A DNA stretch of 64,000 nt from Kuafuiihalomonas sp039024635 (GTDB lineage: Bacteria > Myxococcota > Kuafuiibacteriia > Kuafuiibacteriales > Kuafuiibacteriaceae): NCBI GenBank assembly GCA_039024635.1, contig JBCCQA010000007.1, positions 124,001 through 188,000 on the forward strand, given 5' to 3'. The notes under the pieces were generated by a model. It did no database searches and had not been told where the DNA came from. It saw only the letters and a list, made by a program, of their open reading frames with translations. Shown here in pieces: positions 17,606 through 25,555 of the stretch. A program made the translations under genes and the position numbers. Numbering within the stretch: the first letter of the stretch is position 1; each line of letters starts with the position of its first letter.

Positions 17606-18321
17606 GCTGGAAGGTCGACGTGGAGGTGGAGCTTGGTCCCCGCCGTTGGCGATGGAAGGCCGAAGGCGGACCGGGACCCGAGGTCGTGGTCGGTCCAAAC
17701 GGCGTCGGCAAGACCACCTTCCTTCGTGTGCTGGCCGGCTTCATTCGTCCTTCGTTTGGTCGGATCGAGCTGGGGGACCGGGTTCTCTTCGACGCCGAAC
17801 GGGGAATCGATTTGGCTCCAGACGAGCGTCGCGTCGGCTACGTCCCTCAGGGCTACGCGCTCTTTCCGCATCTGAGCGTGGCCGAAAACGTGGCTTTCGC
17901 TCGTCGCGGCCGGGCTTCGGATGCCGAGCTTGAGGCTCTGATGGAACGTCTTGAGATCAGCGAGCTCTCGGCGCGGCGTCCGGCCGGACTATCGGGGGGC
18001 GAGCAACAGCGCGTGGCCTTGGCCCGTGCGCTATCGGTCGGTCGGCCAGGTCTCCTCCTGATGGATGAGCCCATGTCGGCCCTCGATGCCTCGGCCCGTC
18101 AGCGAACCCGTTGCTTCCTGGTCGATCAGCTTCAGTCTCAGCCGAGCCTCGTCGTCACCCATGACCCCCGGGATGTTCGGGCCCTCGATGCACGGCTGCA
18201 TCTGATGGGCCCCGAGGGATTCGTGGCTTCCGGCGCGTGGTCCGAGCTCACTCGAAGCTCGGAGGATCCATTCCTGTCCGAGCTCTTCGACGACGGGCTC
18301 ACGCCCGGAAGAGCTCGATGA
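17602..18321 (+). CDS. modC: Molybdate ABC transporter ATP-binding protein
   Basis: A 239-residue ABC ATPase. Walker A is GPNGVGKTT (about residues 32-40), the Q-loop region is YVPQGYALFPHLS, the signature LSGGEQQRVALARAL, Walker B LLLMDEPMSALD and the H-loop Asp-His follows in VVTHD. It is shorter than classic E. coli ModC (about 352) because it lacks the C-terminal molybdate-binding MOP domain, a common form. The start is TTG within TTTGA, overlapping modB. Its 3' end overlaps the convergent glycosyltransferase gene by 23 bases. Confidence 0.93.
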   Translation: MSWKVDVEVELGPRRWRWKAEGGPGPEVVVGPNGVGKTTFLRVLAGFIRPSFGRIELGDRVLFDAERGIDLAPDERRVGYVPQGYALFPHLSVAENVAFARRGRASDAELEALMERLEISELSARRPAGLSGGEQQRVALARALSVGRPGLLLMDEPMSALDASARQRTRCFLVDQLQSQPSLVVTHDPRDVRALDARLHLMGPEGFVASGAWSELTRSSEDPFLSELFDDGLTPGRAR

Positions 18322-19381
18322 GACGCCGGGCTGTTTCCTCCCACCCTAGTCGCCGTCGCACCGGCTCCAGCTCGTCCTCGCTAGGTGGGCCGAGCCTTGC
18401 CTCCGCTTCCAGTGCGTCCTGGAGGGCTCGTTCGAATCCGCCCGGATCGCGACCGACGAAGACGAAGTCAGGGAGCTCAGCACAGAGCTCGCGCAGGCGC
18501 TCGCCGCCTTGACCGCCCCACAGAGCGAGCCGGCGGCCGACCGCCACGCTCTCTAGAGGACGCATGCCCATCCAGCCCTCCCGCAAGCCAAGGCAGACAT
18601 CGCAGGCCCGCAGAACCTCGATGGCCTGGTGGTGATTCACGGCGCCCAGCCACTTCACTCGGGGCTTCCCTTTGAGGCGCCGGGCGGCGGGTCCGTCCCC
18701 TGCGACCAGCAGGCGGAGGTCCATGCGCTCCAAGAGCGGCAAGATCACGTCTAGGCGAAGCTCAGGGGCGAGGGTCCCGGCGAAGCCGACGTAGCGAAGC
18801 TCGGTCGATAGTCCGAGTCGACGCCGGGCCTCCATGCGATCTCCGGGTGTGGCTACGTCGAGCTGGACGCCGTTCTCGACCACGAAGATGCTCTTGGCGC
18901 CGAGCTCACGCCGGGCATGTTCGGCGATGCTCGGCTCGACGGCCACCACGCCCCGCGCCGTCGCCACGGTGGCTTTGAGGGCCAAGCGTACCGCTTCGAT
19001 TCGACGACGACTGCGGCCACGGGCCTGCAGTTCGTCCAAGATGGGGCCGTTCAGCTCGAGCCACAAAGGGACTCGGGCCGTGACCAGGGCGGCGGGGAGG
19101 GCAGAACTGCTGGCCGAGAGTCGGACGTACGCAATCTCGGGCACCCGCAGCGTCAGCCTTCTCATGGCTAGGCCCGCCAGTGCGAGCTCCATCCGAAGGC
19201 CCGGCGCTTCGCGTCGGGGCGCCAAGTGCTCCAGACCATCGGGCTGACTGGCCCAGTGACCGGGCGCTAGCAAGCAGACCTGATGGCCAGCCTGGGCCCA
19301 AGCAGAGGTCAGTCCCATGACGTGACGAGCGCCACCTTGAGAGCCGTCGAGCCGGACCTGGGTCCCCATGAGGATCCGCAC
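18299..19381 (-). CDS. Glycosyltransferase, GT4-like
   Basis: A 360-residue cytoplasmic glycosyltransferase with the two-Rossmann GT-B plan. Landmarks: GGARHVMGL near the N-terminus, FVVENGVQLD at the domain junction, VGFAGTLAPELRLD at the start of the C-terminal nucleotide-sugar domain, and GMRPLESVAVGRRLALWGG in the acceptor/donor region where GT4 enzymes have E-x7-E; here only the first Glu is clear. The GTG at 19381 gives an MRILMGTQ-like start; an ATG at 19369 is the alternative. It is divergent from the CDP-sugar operon, suggesting transfer of that sugar to a surface glycan. Donor and acceptor are unknown. Confidence 0.8.
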   Translation of the reverse strand: MRILMGTQVRLDGSQGGARHVMGLTSAWAQAGHQVCLLAPGHWASQPDGLEHLAPRREAPGLRMELALAGLAMRRLTLRVPEIAYVRLSASSSALPAALVTARVPLWLELNGPILDELQARGRSRRRIEAVRLALKATVATARGVVAVEPSIAEHARRELGAKSIFVVENGVQLDVATPGDRMEARRRLGLSTELRYVGFAGTLAPELRLDVILPLLERMDLRLLVAGDGPAARRLKGKPRVKWLGAVNHHQAIEVLRACDVCLGLREGWMGMRPLESVAVGRRLALWGGQGGERLRELCAELPDFVFVGRDPGGFERALQDALEAEARLGPPSEDELEPVRRRLGWEETARRLIELFRA

Positions 19382-19501
19382 AGTCCGTCGGTGGTCCGTC
19401 GCCGAGCCCCAGTCAAGTTGACTCAAGTCGAGGCGCGTCGGGCCGATGTTTCGAGATGAGGCGGCTCCGAAATGGGGCACGGCCTCGGAAGTGGAGCCCG
19501 C

Positions 19502-20272
19502 ATGAAAGCCGTGATCCTCGCTGGTGGCTTCGGAACTCGCCTTGCAGAAGAGACCGAGGTTCGCCCCAAGCCCATGGTCGAGATTGGGGGGCGCCCCATC
19601 CTCTGGCACATCATGAAACACTACGCCTTCTTCGGGGTGAAGGACTTCCACGTGGCCCTTGGTTACAAGGGCCACGTCATCAAGCGCTACTTCCTGGAGC
19701 ACTACGCTCAGAGCGGGACCATCTCCGTTGACCTACGCTCCGGTCAGACCGAGACGCGCTGCGAGAACCAGGAAGACTGGATGGTCCATCTAATCGACAC
19801 CGGTCTCGACACCCAAACCGGGGGCCGGATCCTGCGGATGCAGGACCGGGTCGGAGACGGAACTTTCTGCGCCACCTACGGAGATGGTGTGTGCGACGTG
19901 GACGTCGGCAAGCTGCTGGCTTTTCATCGCAGTCACGGGCGCATCGCCACCATCACCGCCGTTCGTCCTCCGGCTCGCTTCGGAGGTCTGGCCTTCGATG
20001 GCCCTTTGGTATCGGAGTTCACCGAGAAGCCCCAGACGGGCGAGGGTTGGATCAACGGGGGCTTCTTCGTCTTCGAGCCGGGCATCTTCGAGTACCTGGA
20101 CCATGACGGGGTCAGCCTGGAGGTCGATGCCCTGGAGCGCCTGGCCGCCGATGGGGAGCTGGCCGCCTACCGCCACGAGAATTTCTGGCAGTGCATGGAC
20201 ACCCTCCGAGATAAGCGTCTCCTCGAGGGCATGTGGCAGGACGGGCGGGCGCCTTGGCAGGTTTGGTCATGA
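19502..20272 (+). CDS. rfbF: Glucose-1-phosphate cytidylyltransferase
   Basis: A 256-residue nucleotidyltransferase making CDP-glucose from CTP and glucose-1-phosphate. The pyrophosphorylase motif appears as KAVILAGGFGTRLAEET (residues 2-18) with RPKPMVEIGGRPILWH after it, and family-specific segments include FHVALGYKGHVIKRYF, ATYGDGVCDVDV and a late WINGGFFVFEPG. The ATG at 19502 directly precedes the motif. It starts a seven-gene run in which every neighbouring pair overlaps by 1-40 bases at most, here ATGA with the 4,6-dehydratase. Confidence 0.95.
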   Translation: MKAVILAGGFGTRLAEETEVRPKPMVEIGGRPILWHIMKHYAFFGVKDFHVALGYKGHVIKRYFLEHYAQSGTISVDLRSGQTETRCENQEDWMVHLIDTGLDTQTGGRILRMQDRVGDGTFCATYGDGVCDVDVGKLLAFHRSHGRIATITAVRPPARFGGLAFDGPLVSEFTEKPQTGEGWINGGFFVFEPGIFEYLDHDGVSLEVDALERLAADGELAAYRHENFWQCMDTLRDKRLLEGMWQDGRAPWQVWS

Positions 20273-21246
20273 GCGTTTGGCGGGACCGCTCGGTCTACGT
20301 CACCGGGGCGAGCGGGCTCCTGGGTTCCTGGCTCGTTCGGCACCTGGTCGATGCGGGCGCCGAAGTCCGCTGCCTGATCCGGGACTGGGTGCCTCAGTCC
20401 ATCCTCCTGTCCGGCGAACTTCGAGACCGCGTCGTCCTTCTTCGAGGGGACGTTCGCGATCAGGCCGCCATTGAAGCCCACTTGGGCGAGTACGAGGTCC
20501 AGACGGTCTTTCACCTCGCGGCTCAAACCACCGTGCCCGTCGCCAATCGGAACCCCATCTCGACCTTCTCGTCCAACATCGAAGGGACATGGTCGCTGCT
20601 CGAGGCTTGCCGACGTTCTCCCAAGGTCGGGCAGATCGTGACCGCGTCTTCGGACAAAGCCTACGGAACTGCCGAACGACTTCCCTACGACGAGTCCACG
20701 CCCTTGGCTGGCGAGTTTCCCTACGACGTCAGCAAGTCGTGCGCTGACCTCGTCGCGCAGAGCTACGCTCGCACCTTCGAAGTGCCGGTCTGTATCACCC
20801 GTTGCGGCAACTTTTTCGGGGGCGGAGACCTGAACTGGAATCGGATCGTCCCCGGCACCATCCGAAGCCTGGATCGCGGTGAGCGGCCCGTCGTCCGATC
20901 GGATGGCAAGTTCGTGCGGGACTATCTGTATGTCGAGGACGGCGCCCTCGCCTACATGTGTCTGGCGGAGCAGATGATGGCCCGGCCCGAGCTCCGAGGG
21001 CGTGCTTTCAACTTCTCGAACGAGACCGAGGTGACGGTCTTGGAGCTGGTGGCTCTCATCCAACGCCTGATGGAGAACGACTTGGTACCCGAGGTTCGGA
21101 ACGAGGTCTCGGCCGAGATCCGAAAGCAAACTCTGGACGCCTCCCGAGCTCGATCCGAGCTGGGCTGGAAGGGACGCTACGGCCTTGAAGAGGGCATGCG
21201 GCGCACCATCGAATGGTATCGGCGCCACTTGAAGGAGGCCGCATGA
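20269..21246 (+). CDS. rfbG: CDP-glucose 4,6-dehydratase
   Basis: A 325-residue extended SDR enzyme that converts CDP-glucose to CDP-4-keto-6-deoxyglucose. The NAD loop GASGLLG is at residues 13-19, the catalytic Y152-x3-K156 lies in PYDVSKS, and SSDKAYG precedes it. FHLAAQTTVPVANRNPIST and FFGGGDLNWNRIVPGTIRS are characteristic of RfbG rather than of dTDP-glucose dehydratases. The ATG at 20269 overlaps the rfbF stop. Its product is the branch point for CDP-linked 6-deoxy sugars, consistent with the methyltransferase, SDR and epimerase that follow. Confidence 0.95.
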   Translation: MSVWRDRSVYVTGASGLLGSWLVRHLVDAGAEVRCLIRDWVPQSILLSGELRDRVVLLRGDVRDQAAIEAHLGEYEVQTVFHLAAQTTVPVANRNPISTFSSNIEGTWSLLEACRRSPKVGQIVTASSDKAYGTAERLPYDESTPLAGEFPYDVSKSCADLVAQSYARTFEVPVCITRCGNFFGGGDLNWNRIVPGTIRSLDRGERPVVRSDGKFVRDYLYVEDGALAYMCLAEQMMARPELRGRAFNFSNETEVTVLELVALIQRLMENDLVPEVRNEVSAEIRKQTLDASRARSELGWKGRYGLEEGMRRTIEWYRRHLKEAA

Positions 21247-22472
21247 GGATTCAGACCTGTCGTTCCTGCGGGGCCAAGGACTTCAGCTCGGTCCTGGATC
21301 TAGGGAACCAGCCCTTGGCCAACCGACTGCCGGTCCGAGCTCAGGAAGATCAGGCCCGCCACCGACTTCATCTCGTCCAGTGTGGCGTGTGTCGACTGGT
21401 GCAGATCGACGAGACGGTGGACCCCGAGTTGCTCTTCTCGGAGTACAACTACTTCTCGAGCTACGCCGACACCATGCTCGAACATGCCAGGGACTTGGTT
21501 CTTCGGCTGTGCGCCGAAGAGCGACTTGGACGCGAGGACCTCGTGGTCGAGCTGGCCAGCAACGATGGCTACCTGCTCCGAAACTACGTTGAGCGAGCCA
21601 TTCCCGTCCTTGGCGTTGAGCCTGCCGCCAACGTGGCCGAGGTGGCTCGGGCCCGAGGCATCGACACCACGGTCGCTTTCTTTGGAAAAGCCGAAGGCCG
21701 GCGCATTCGAGACGAGCGAGGGCCGGCCCGCGTGATCCACGCCCACAACGTCTTGGCCCACGTCGCAGATCCGAACGACTTTGTGTCGGGTATTGGCGCG
21801 CTCCTCGCTCGCGACGGTCTCGCGATCTTGGAGTTCCCGTACCTGACGGACATGATCGAAGGCGTCGCCTTCGACACGATCTACCACGAGCACCTCGCCT
21901 ACTTCTCGCTTCATTCGGTGTCTTGGCTCTTCGAGCGCCACGACCTCCAGATCGTCGACGTGGAGCGAGTGGCCATCCACGGGGGCTCACTTCGAATCTT
22001 CGTTCGGCATCGTGGTGTCGAGTCCCCGGGTCCCTCGGTGGCCCGGTTGCTGGGGGAAGAAGACCGGGAGGGTCGCGCGCTTGATCGATTTGCCGATGTG
22101 GTCAGCGCTTCCATTCACGATCTGGTCGACTTCGTCGATCGGCGTCGGGCGGAAGGGGCTCGCCTGGCCGGCTACGGCGCTGCGGCCAAGGCTGCCGTTC
22201 TTCTGAACGCGGCCGGGCTCGATGCATCGGCCTTCGACTTCGTGGCCGATCGCTCTCCTCACAAGCAGGGGCGCTTTATACCGGGAACCGGCATCCCCAT
22301 CGTAGCTGCTTCGGCTTTGGCAGAACGAAGCCCCGACTATTGTGTTCTCTTCGCTTGGAACTTTGCAGAGGAGATCAGAGAGCAGCAGGCCAGCTTCGAA
22401 AGCGCCGGAGGGCGCTTCGTCCTGCCCCTCCCAAGAGTGTCGATTCTCGAACCGCGGGGTGCCGCCGCATGA
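21243..22472 (+). CDS. Sugar C-methyltransferase (TylC3-like)
   Basis: A 409-residue SAM enzyme with the three-part plan of NDP-ketosugar C-methyltransferases. An N-terminal zinc-binding region (CRSCG at about 6-10 and CGVC near 45-48), a central class I Rossmann fold (VVELASNDGYLLRNY; VIHAHNVLAHVADPNDFV), a catalytic region with YHEHLAYFSLHS, and a C-terminal domain with GYGAAAKAAVLLN. Characterised relatives add a methyl group at C3 of a 4-keto sugar. The ATGA overlap with CDP-glucose 4,6-dehydratase fits methylation of CDP-4-keto-6-deoxyhexose. Exact position of methylation is inferred. Confidence 0.9.
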   Translation: MRIQTCRSCGAKDFSSVLDLGNQPLANRLPVRAQEDQARHRLHLVQCGVCRLVQIDETVDPELLFSEYNYFSSYADTMLEHARDLVLRLCAEERLGREDLVVELASNDGYLLRNYVERAIPVLGVEPAANVAEVARARGIDTTVAFFGKAEGRRIRDERGPARVIHAHNVLAHVADPNDFVSGIGALLARDGLAILEFPYLTDMIEGVAFDTIYHEHLAYFSLHSVSWLFERHDLQIVDVERVAIHGGSLRIFVRHRGVESPGPSVARLLGEEDREGRALDRFADVVSASIHDLVDFVDRRRAEGARLAGYGAAAKAAVLLNAAGLDASAFDFVADRSPHKQGRFIPGTGIPIVAASALAERSPDYCVLFAWNFAEEIREQQASFESAGGRFVLPLPRVSILEPRGAAA

Positions 22473-23287
22473 AGGCGACGGTCCTTGGAGCAGGAGGCTT
22501 CGTCGGTCGACACTTGGCTCGTCACCTGGAAGGGCGAGGTTTCGAGGTCACTCGTTGGGTGCGGGGTCAGTCCCTCCCGGCCGAGCTCGGGGTGGCCTTC
22601 TATGCGGTCGGCCTGACCAAAGACTTCGGTGAACGGCCTGCAGCGACGGTCGAGGCTCACGCCGGTCTCCTGAGTCGAGTGCTCCATCGCCATGGCTGGG
22701 ACGATTTCGTCTACCTGTCGAGCACCCGCCTTTACGACGGCTCAGCCCTTGGGCGAGAGGATGAGGCGATCCCGGTGCGCGTCGCTCGTCCTCGCCACCT
22801 CTTCGACACTTCGAAGCTTCTGGGCGAAAGCTGCACGCTAGCCGCGGGAGGGCGGGTGGCGCGTCTGGCCAACGTCTACTCGGATCAGCTGGATGCGGAT
22901 GCCTTCATCCATCATGCAGTGTGCGCGGCGCTGAAGGGGACTGCGGAGCCCATCTGCCAACACCTGGACGCCGCTCGGGACTACGTTCACGTCGAGGACG
23001 TATGTCGAGCCCTGCTGGCCCTCGTCGTCGGCGCTGCTCCATCCATCGTCAATCTGGCCTGCGGACGAAACTGGAGCAACGCGGCGTTGTTCGAGCTTCT
23101 CGCCCACTATACGGGACACCGGCTGCGGGCCGAGACCGCGCGCGGAGCTCCACCTGCCCCACGCGTCGAGATCGACCGCTTGGAAGCCCTCGGCGTGGTC
23201 CTACGTCCGCTCGACACGGCCCTACCGGAGCTTCTCTGCGGTGCGGGCTGGGGCGGTGTTCTCCCGCAGCAAAGAAAGGTCGCCTGA
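22469..23287 (+). CDS. NAD(P)-dependent sugar epimerase/reductase-like SDR, altered active site
   Basis: A 272-residue SDR starting MKATVLGAGGFVGRHLA, with the GxGGFxG cofactor loop at residues 7-13. The expected Tyr of YxxxK is Phe here: F112-D-T-S-K116 in the stretch RHLFDTSKLLGE, while the preceding strand VYLSSTRLYDG is normal. A late VHVEDVCRALLAL and VNLACGRN are typical of sugar-nucleotide SDRs. In the operon the expected role is reduction of the 4-keto group or epimerisation of the methylated CDP-sugar. Loss of the Tyr hydroxyl could alter or shift catalysis. ATGA overlap before; TGATG overlap after. Confidence 0.82.
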   Translation: MKATVLGAGGFVGRHLARHLEGRGFEVTRWVRGQSLPAELGVAFYAVGLTKDFGERPAATVEAHAGLLSRVLHRHGWDDFVYLSSTRLYDGSALGREDEAIPVRVARPRHLFDTSKLLGESCTLAAGGRVARLANVYSDQLDADAFIHHAVCAALKGTAEPICQHLDAARDYVHVEDVCRALLALVVGAAPSIVNLACGRNWSNAALFELLAHYTGHRLRAETARGAPPAPRVEIDRLEALGVVLRPLDTALPELLCGAGWGGVLPQQRKVA

Positions 23288-23946
23288 TGCTGGTCAACAT
23301 GAGCGGAGCTCAGCTTCGGGACTACTTGAGCCGTCAGCTCGACCACTTCTTCCCCGACGGTCGATCGGTTTCCGCGGCCGTCGGTGACGCCTTGGACGAG
23401 AGCCTGGATCGACTGAGGACCTGCATCAATGCGGTCCGGATGTGGAAGCCCGACTGCTTCCATCACCTTCAGTCCGAGCAGAATGCGATCTTCCTGTACT
23501 ACCTGTCGAATACCGTCTGGCGCCGGACCGAAGACGTCGAGGTCGCCACCAAAATCTTCTACTTGAATAAGGCGCTGAACGGATTCACATGCTTCTACGA
23601 CACCGAGTTGCCTTCTGTGATGTTCGTCGGTCACAGCGTCGGCATCGTTCTCGCCCGGGCCGTCTTCGAGGACTACCTTGTCTTGTACCAGGGCTGCACG
23701 GTGGGCAAGAACCATGGCCAGGGACCGAGCCTCGGCAAGGGCACGGTCCTCTATCCAGGGAGCAGCATCCTCGGCAGCTGCCGAACCCGACCCCGGACGG
23801 TGATCGCTCAGAACCAGTCGTTGATCGACGCTGATACCCCCGGCGACTGCTTCGTGTTTCAAGAAGGTGCTCGGCCGGTCTTCAAGAGCCCGAGTCGGGA
23901 CGTCATTGCCGACATCTTTCGGGTCGAAGAAGGAGCCACCCTATGA
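23287..23946 (+). CDS. Left-handed beta-helix (hexapeptide) acyltransferase-like protein
   Basis: A 219-residue protein resembling serine O-acetyltransferase-like proteins. The N-terminal half is alpha-helical (QLRDYLSRQLDHFFPD; SEQNAIFLYYLSNTVWR); the C-terminal half, about 115-205, carries hexapeptide-like repeats (VGHSVGIVLARAVF, LGKGTVLYPGSSILG) ending in a short tail. The His in FVGHSVGIVL is in the position of the catalytic His of such enzymes. Similar genes occur in surface glycan clusters, where they may acylate a sugar. The substrate is unknown. The start overlaps the upstream stop (TGATG). Confidence 0.75.
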   Translation: MLVNMSGAQLRDYLSRQLDHFFPDGRSVSAAVGDALDESLDRLRTCINAVRMWKPDCFHHLQSEQNAIFLYYLSNTVWRRTEDVEVATKIFYLNKALNGFTCFYDTELPSVMFVGHSVGIVLARAVFEDYLVLYQGCTVGKNHGQGPSLGKGTVLYPGSSILGSCRTRPRTVIAQNQSLIDADTPGDCFVFQEGARPVFKSPSRDVIADIFRVEEGATL

Positions 23947-24980
23947 AAGAGCTACTCGAAGAGATCGGGCGCGATCCCGAGACCCGTCAGGCCCTGGTGG
24001 ACGCGCTGCGCGCCCACGAAGCGCGCAACCGTTCGCCTGGACGACGTTTGAGGGACGAACTGACCGGACCCATCGTGGACGCTCTCCATGTCCCCGGAGA
24101 AGCGGTCCCCCTCGAGCTCGAGGATGGCACCCGACTCGAACTCCCCTACCGCTCGAAGATTGCCCGGGACATCGTGCTCCGGGATCGACCTTACCCCGAC
24201 CACGCTTTCGAGCCGCAGACGACCAAGCTGCTTCTTCGATGGGCCGAGCGGGCGCGCACGGTGGTGATCGGAGGGGCCTACGCCGGGGACCATGCTTGCG
24301 TCATGGCTCGGCGCATGTCGCCGGGGAGCCAGGTCGTGGCCTTCGAGCCCAACCCTGAGCAGCGACGCTTCTTGGAGCGGAATCTGGCCGCCAACGAGCT
24401 GGAAAACGTTCGTCCCGTCCCCTACGCGCTTTGGGACGAAGATGGCCTCCGCTTGAAGCTGTCCGGCGTGGACGCCTGCGCATGGGTCGAACCGACCGAC
24501 GCTGGCGACGGCATCCCCGCCATGACCTTCGACCGCTATGCCCGTGAGCAGGGCATTGAGCGGGTCGACGTCATGATTCTGGACATCGAAGGAAGTGAGC
24601 TTCGCGCCCTCCGCGGGGCGCGGAGCTTCCTGTCTCGGGACGACGGGCCGGACGTCATCTTCGAAGTCAACAGAGCCTACTGCGACTGGAGTCAGGGCCT
24701 TCGGAAGACCGACATCGTCCGCTTCATGGAGGGACAGGGCTACTCGGTGTGGGCGCTGCGAGACTTCCAGAGCAATATTTCCATGACCGACTGCAACATC
24801 GAGCTGGTCGAGCTCGAAGGCTGCTTCCTGGAGGGGCCGCCCCACGGCTTCAACATGGTGGCGACGAAGCGGCCCGAGCAATTCGGCGATGAAGTCAAGA
24901 TCATGCGGGAGGTCAGCCCCAAACTCCTCCTGCATCGAGATCCATCTCTGCACGCGCCCACGGAGTGGCGCTCCGAATGA
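23943..24980 (+). CDS. FkbM family methyltransferase
   Basis: A 345-residue SAM methyltransferase of the FkbM type, known to O-methylate sugars and polyketides. Motif I is TVVIGGAYAGDHACVMA (about 102-118), followed by VVAFEPNPEQRRFLERNL and the FkbM-typical VDVMILDIEGSELRALRGA near residue 200. An N-terminal helical extension of about 90 residues is present. It sits between the hexapeptide protein and the RmlC-like epimerase with 4-base overlaps on both sides, so O-methylation of the CDP-sugar or of the finished glycan is a reasonable inference. Confidence 0.87.
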   Translation: MKELLEEIGRDPETRQALVDALRAHEARNRSPGRRLRDELTGPIVDALHVPGEAVPLELEDGTRLELPYRSKIARDIVLRDRPYPDHAFEPQTTKLLLRWAERARTVVIGGAYAGDHACVMARRMSPGSQVVAFEPNPEQRRFLERNLAANELENVRPVPYALWDEDGLRLKLSGVDACAWVEPTDAGDGIPAMTFDRYAREQGIERVDVMILDIEGSELRALRGARSFLSRDDGPDVIFEVNRAYCDWSQGLRKTDIVRFMEGQGYSVWALRDFQSNISMTDCNIELVELEGCFLEGPPHGFNMVATKRPEQFGDEVKIMREVSPKLLLHRDPSLHAPTEWRSE

Positions 24981-25486
24981 GCCTAGGCGTCGAGCGGGGT
25001 CCCACGCCGCTGGACGGCATGGAGCATCTGCGCGCGCAGCTCGCCCGAGACGAGCGGGGGGCCTTCACTCGCCTGTTCGACGCCGGGCTCCTCGGCTTTA
25101 CACCCGAGCAGATCAGTCGGTCTGACAACCGCCAGGCCGGAACCCTGCGCGGACTGCACTTTCAGGCCGCGCCCCACGAAGAGACGAAGGTCGTGCAGGT
25201 GATCTCGGGTCGCCTTTGGGACGTCGCCGTCGACCTCCGACCGGGATCAACGCACGGGCAGTGGCACGGCCTCGAGTTAGGACCGGGGGAGGGCGTCCGA
25301 TTGGCGCCTGGGCTCGCCCATGGCTTCCTGACGCTGGAGGACGAAACGAGTCTCCTCTACTTCATGGACGAAGCATTCGCGCCTCGTTCCGCCCGCGGCT
25401 ATCGCTGGGACAGTCTCGGCATCGAGTGGCCCTGCACGCCCACCCAAGTGTCGGCTAGAGACCTCGAGCTGCCTCCCTTCGCTTGA
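24977..25486 (+). CDS. dTDP-4-dehydrorhamnose 3,5-epimerase-like cupin (RmlC family)
   Basis: A 169-residue RmlC-like cupin. The catalytic base His is H61 in LRGLHFQ and the likely catalytic Tyr is Y128 in SLLYFMDE; VQVISGRLWDVAVDLRPGS, LAPGLAHGF and GYRWDSLGIEWP follow the family pattern. RmlC proper acts on dTDP-4-keto-6-deoxyglucose, but the operon makes the CDP analogue, so this enzyme probably epimerises CDP-4-keto-6-deoxyhexose at C3 and/or C5; I therefore do not name it rmlC. The ATG at 24977 overlaps the FkbM stop. Last gene of the operon. Confidence 0.88.
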   Translation: MSLGVERGPTPLDGMEHLRAQLARDERGAFTRLFDAGLLGFTPEQISRSDNRQAGTLRGLHFQAAPHEETKVVQVISGRLWDVAVDLRPGSTHGQWHGLELGPGEGVRLAPGLAHGFLTLEDETSLLYFMDEAFAPRSARGYRWDSLGIEWPCTPTQVSARDLELPPFA

Positions 25487-25555
25487 CCATCGCCCAATTC
25501 GTTCCCCGAGAGCCTGACTTGGCAGGGGGTGGGCCTTCGAGGCAGCCTTCCCTAC

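Noticed and set aside
18299..19702. Glycosyltransferase start at 19702
   Set aside because: The extra 107 residues are antisense to rfbF and lack GT-B features; the GTG at 19381 gives the normal start.
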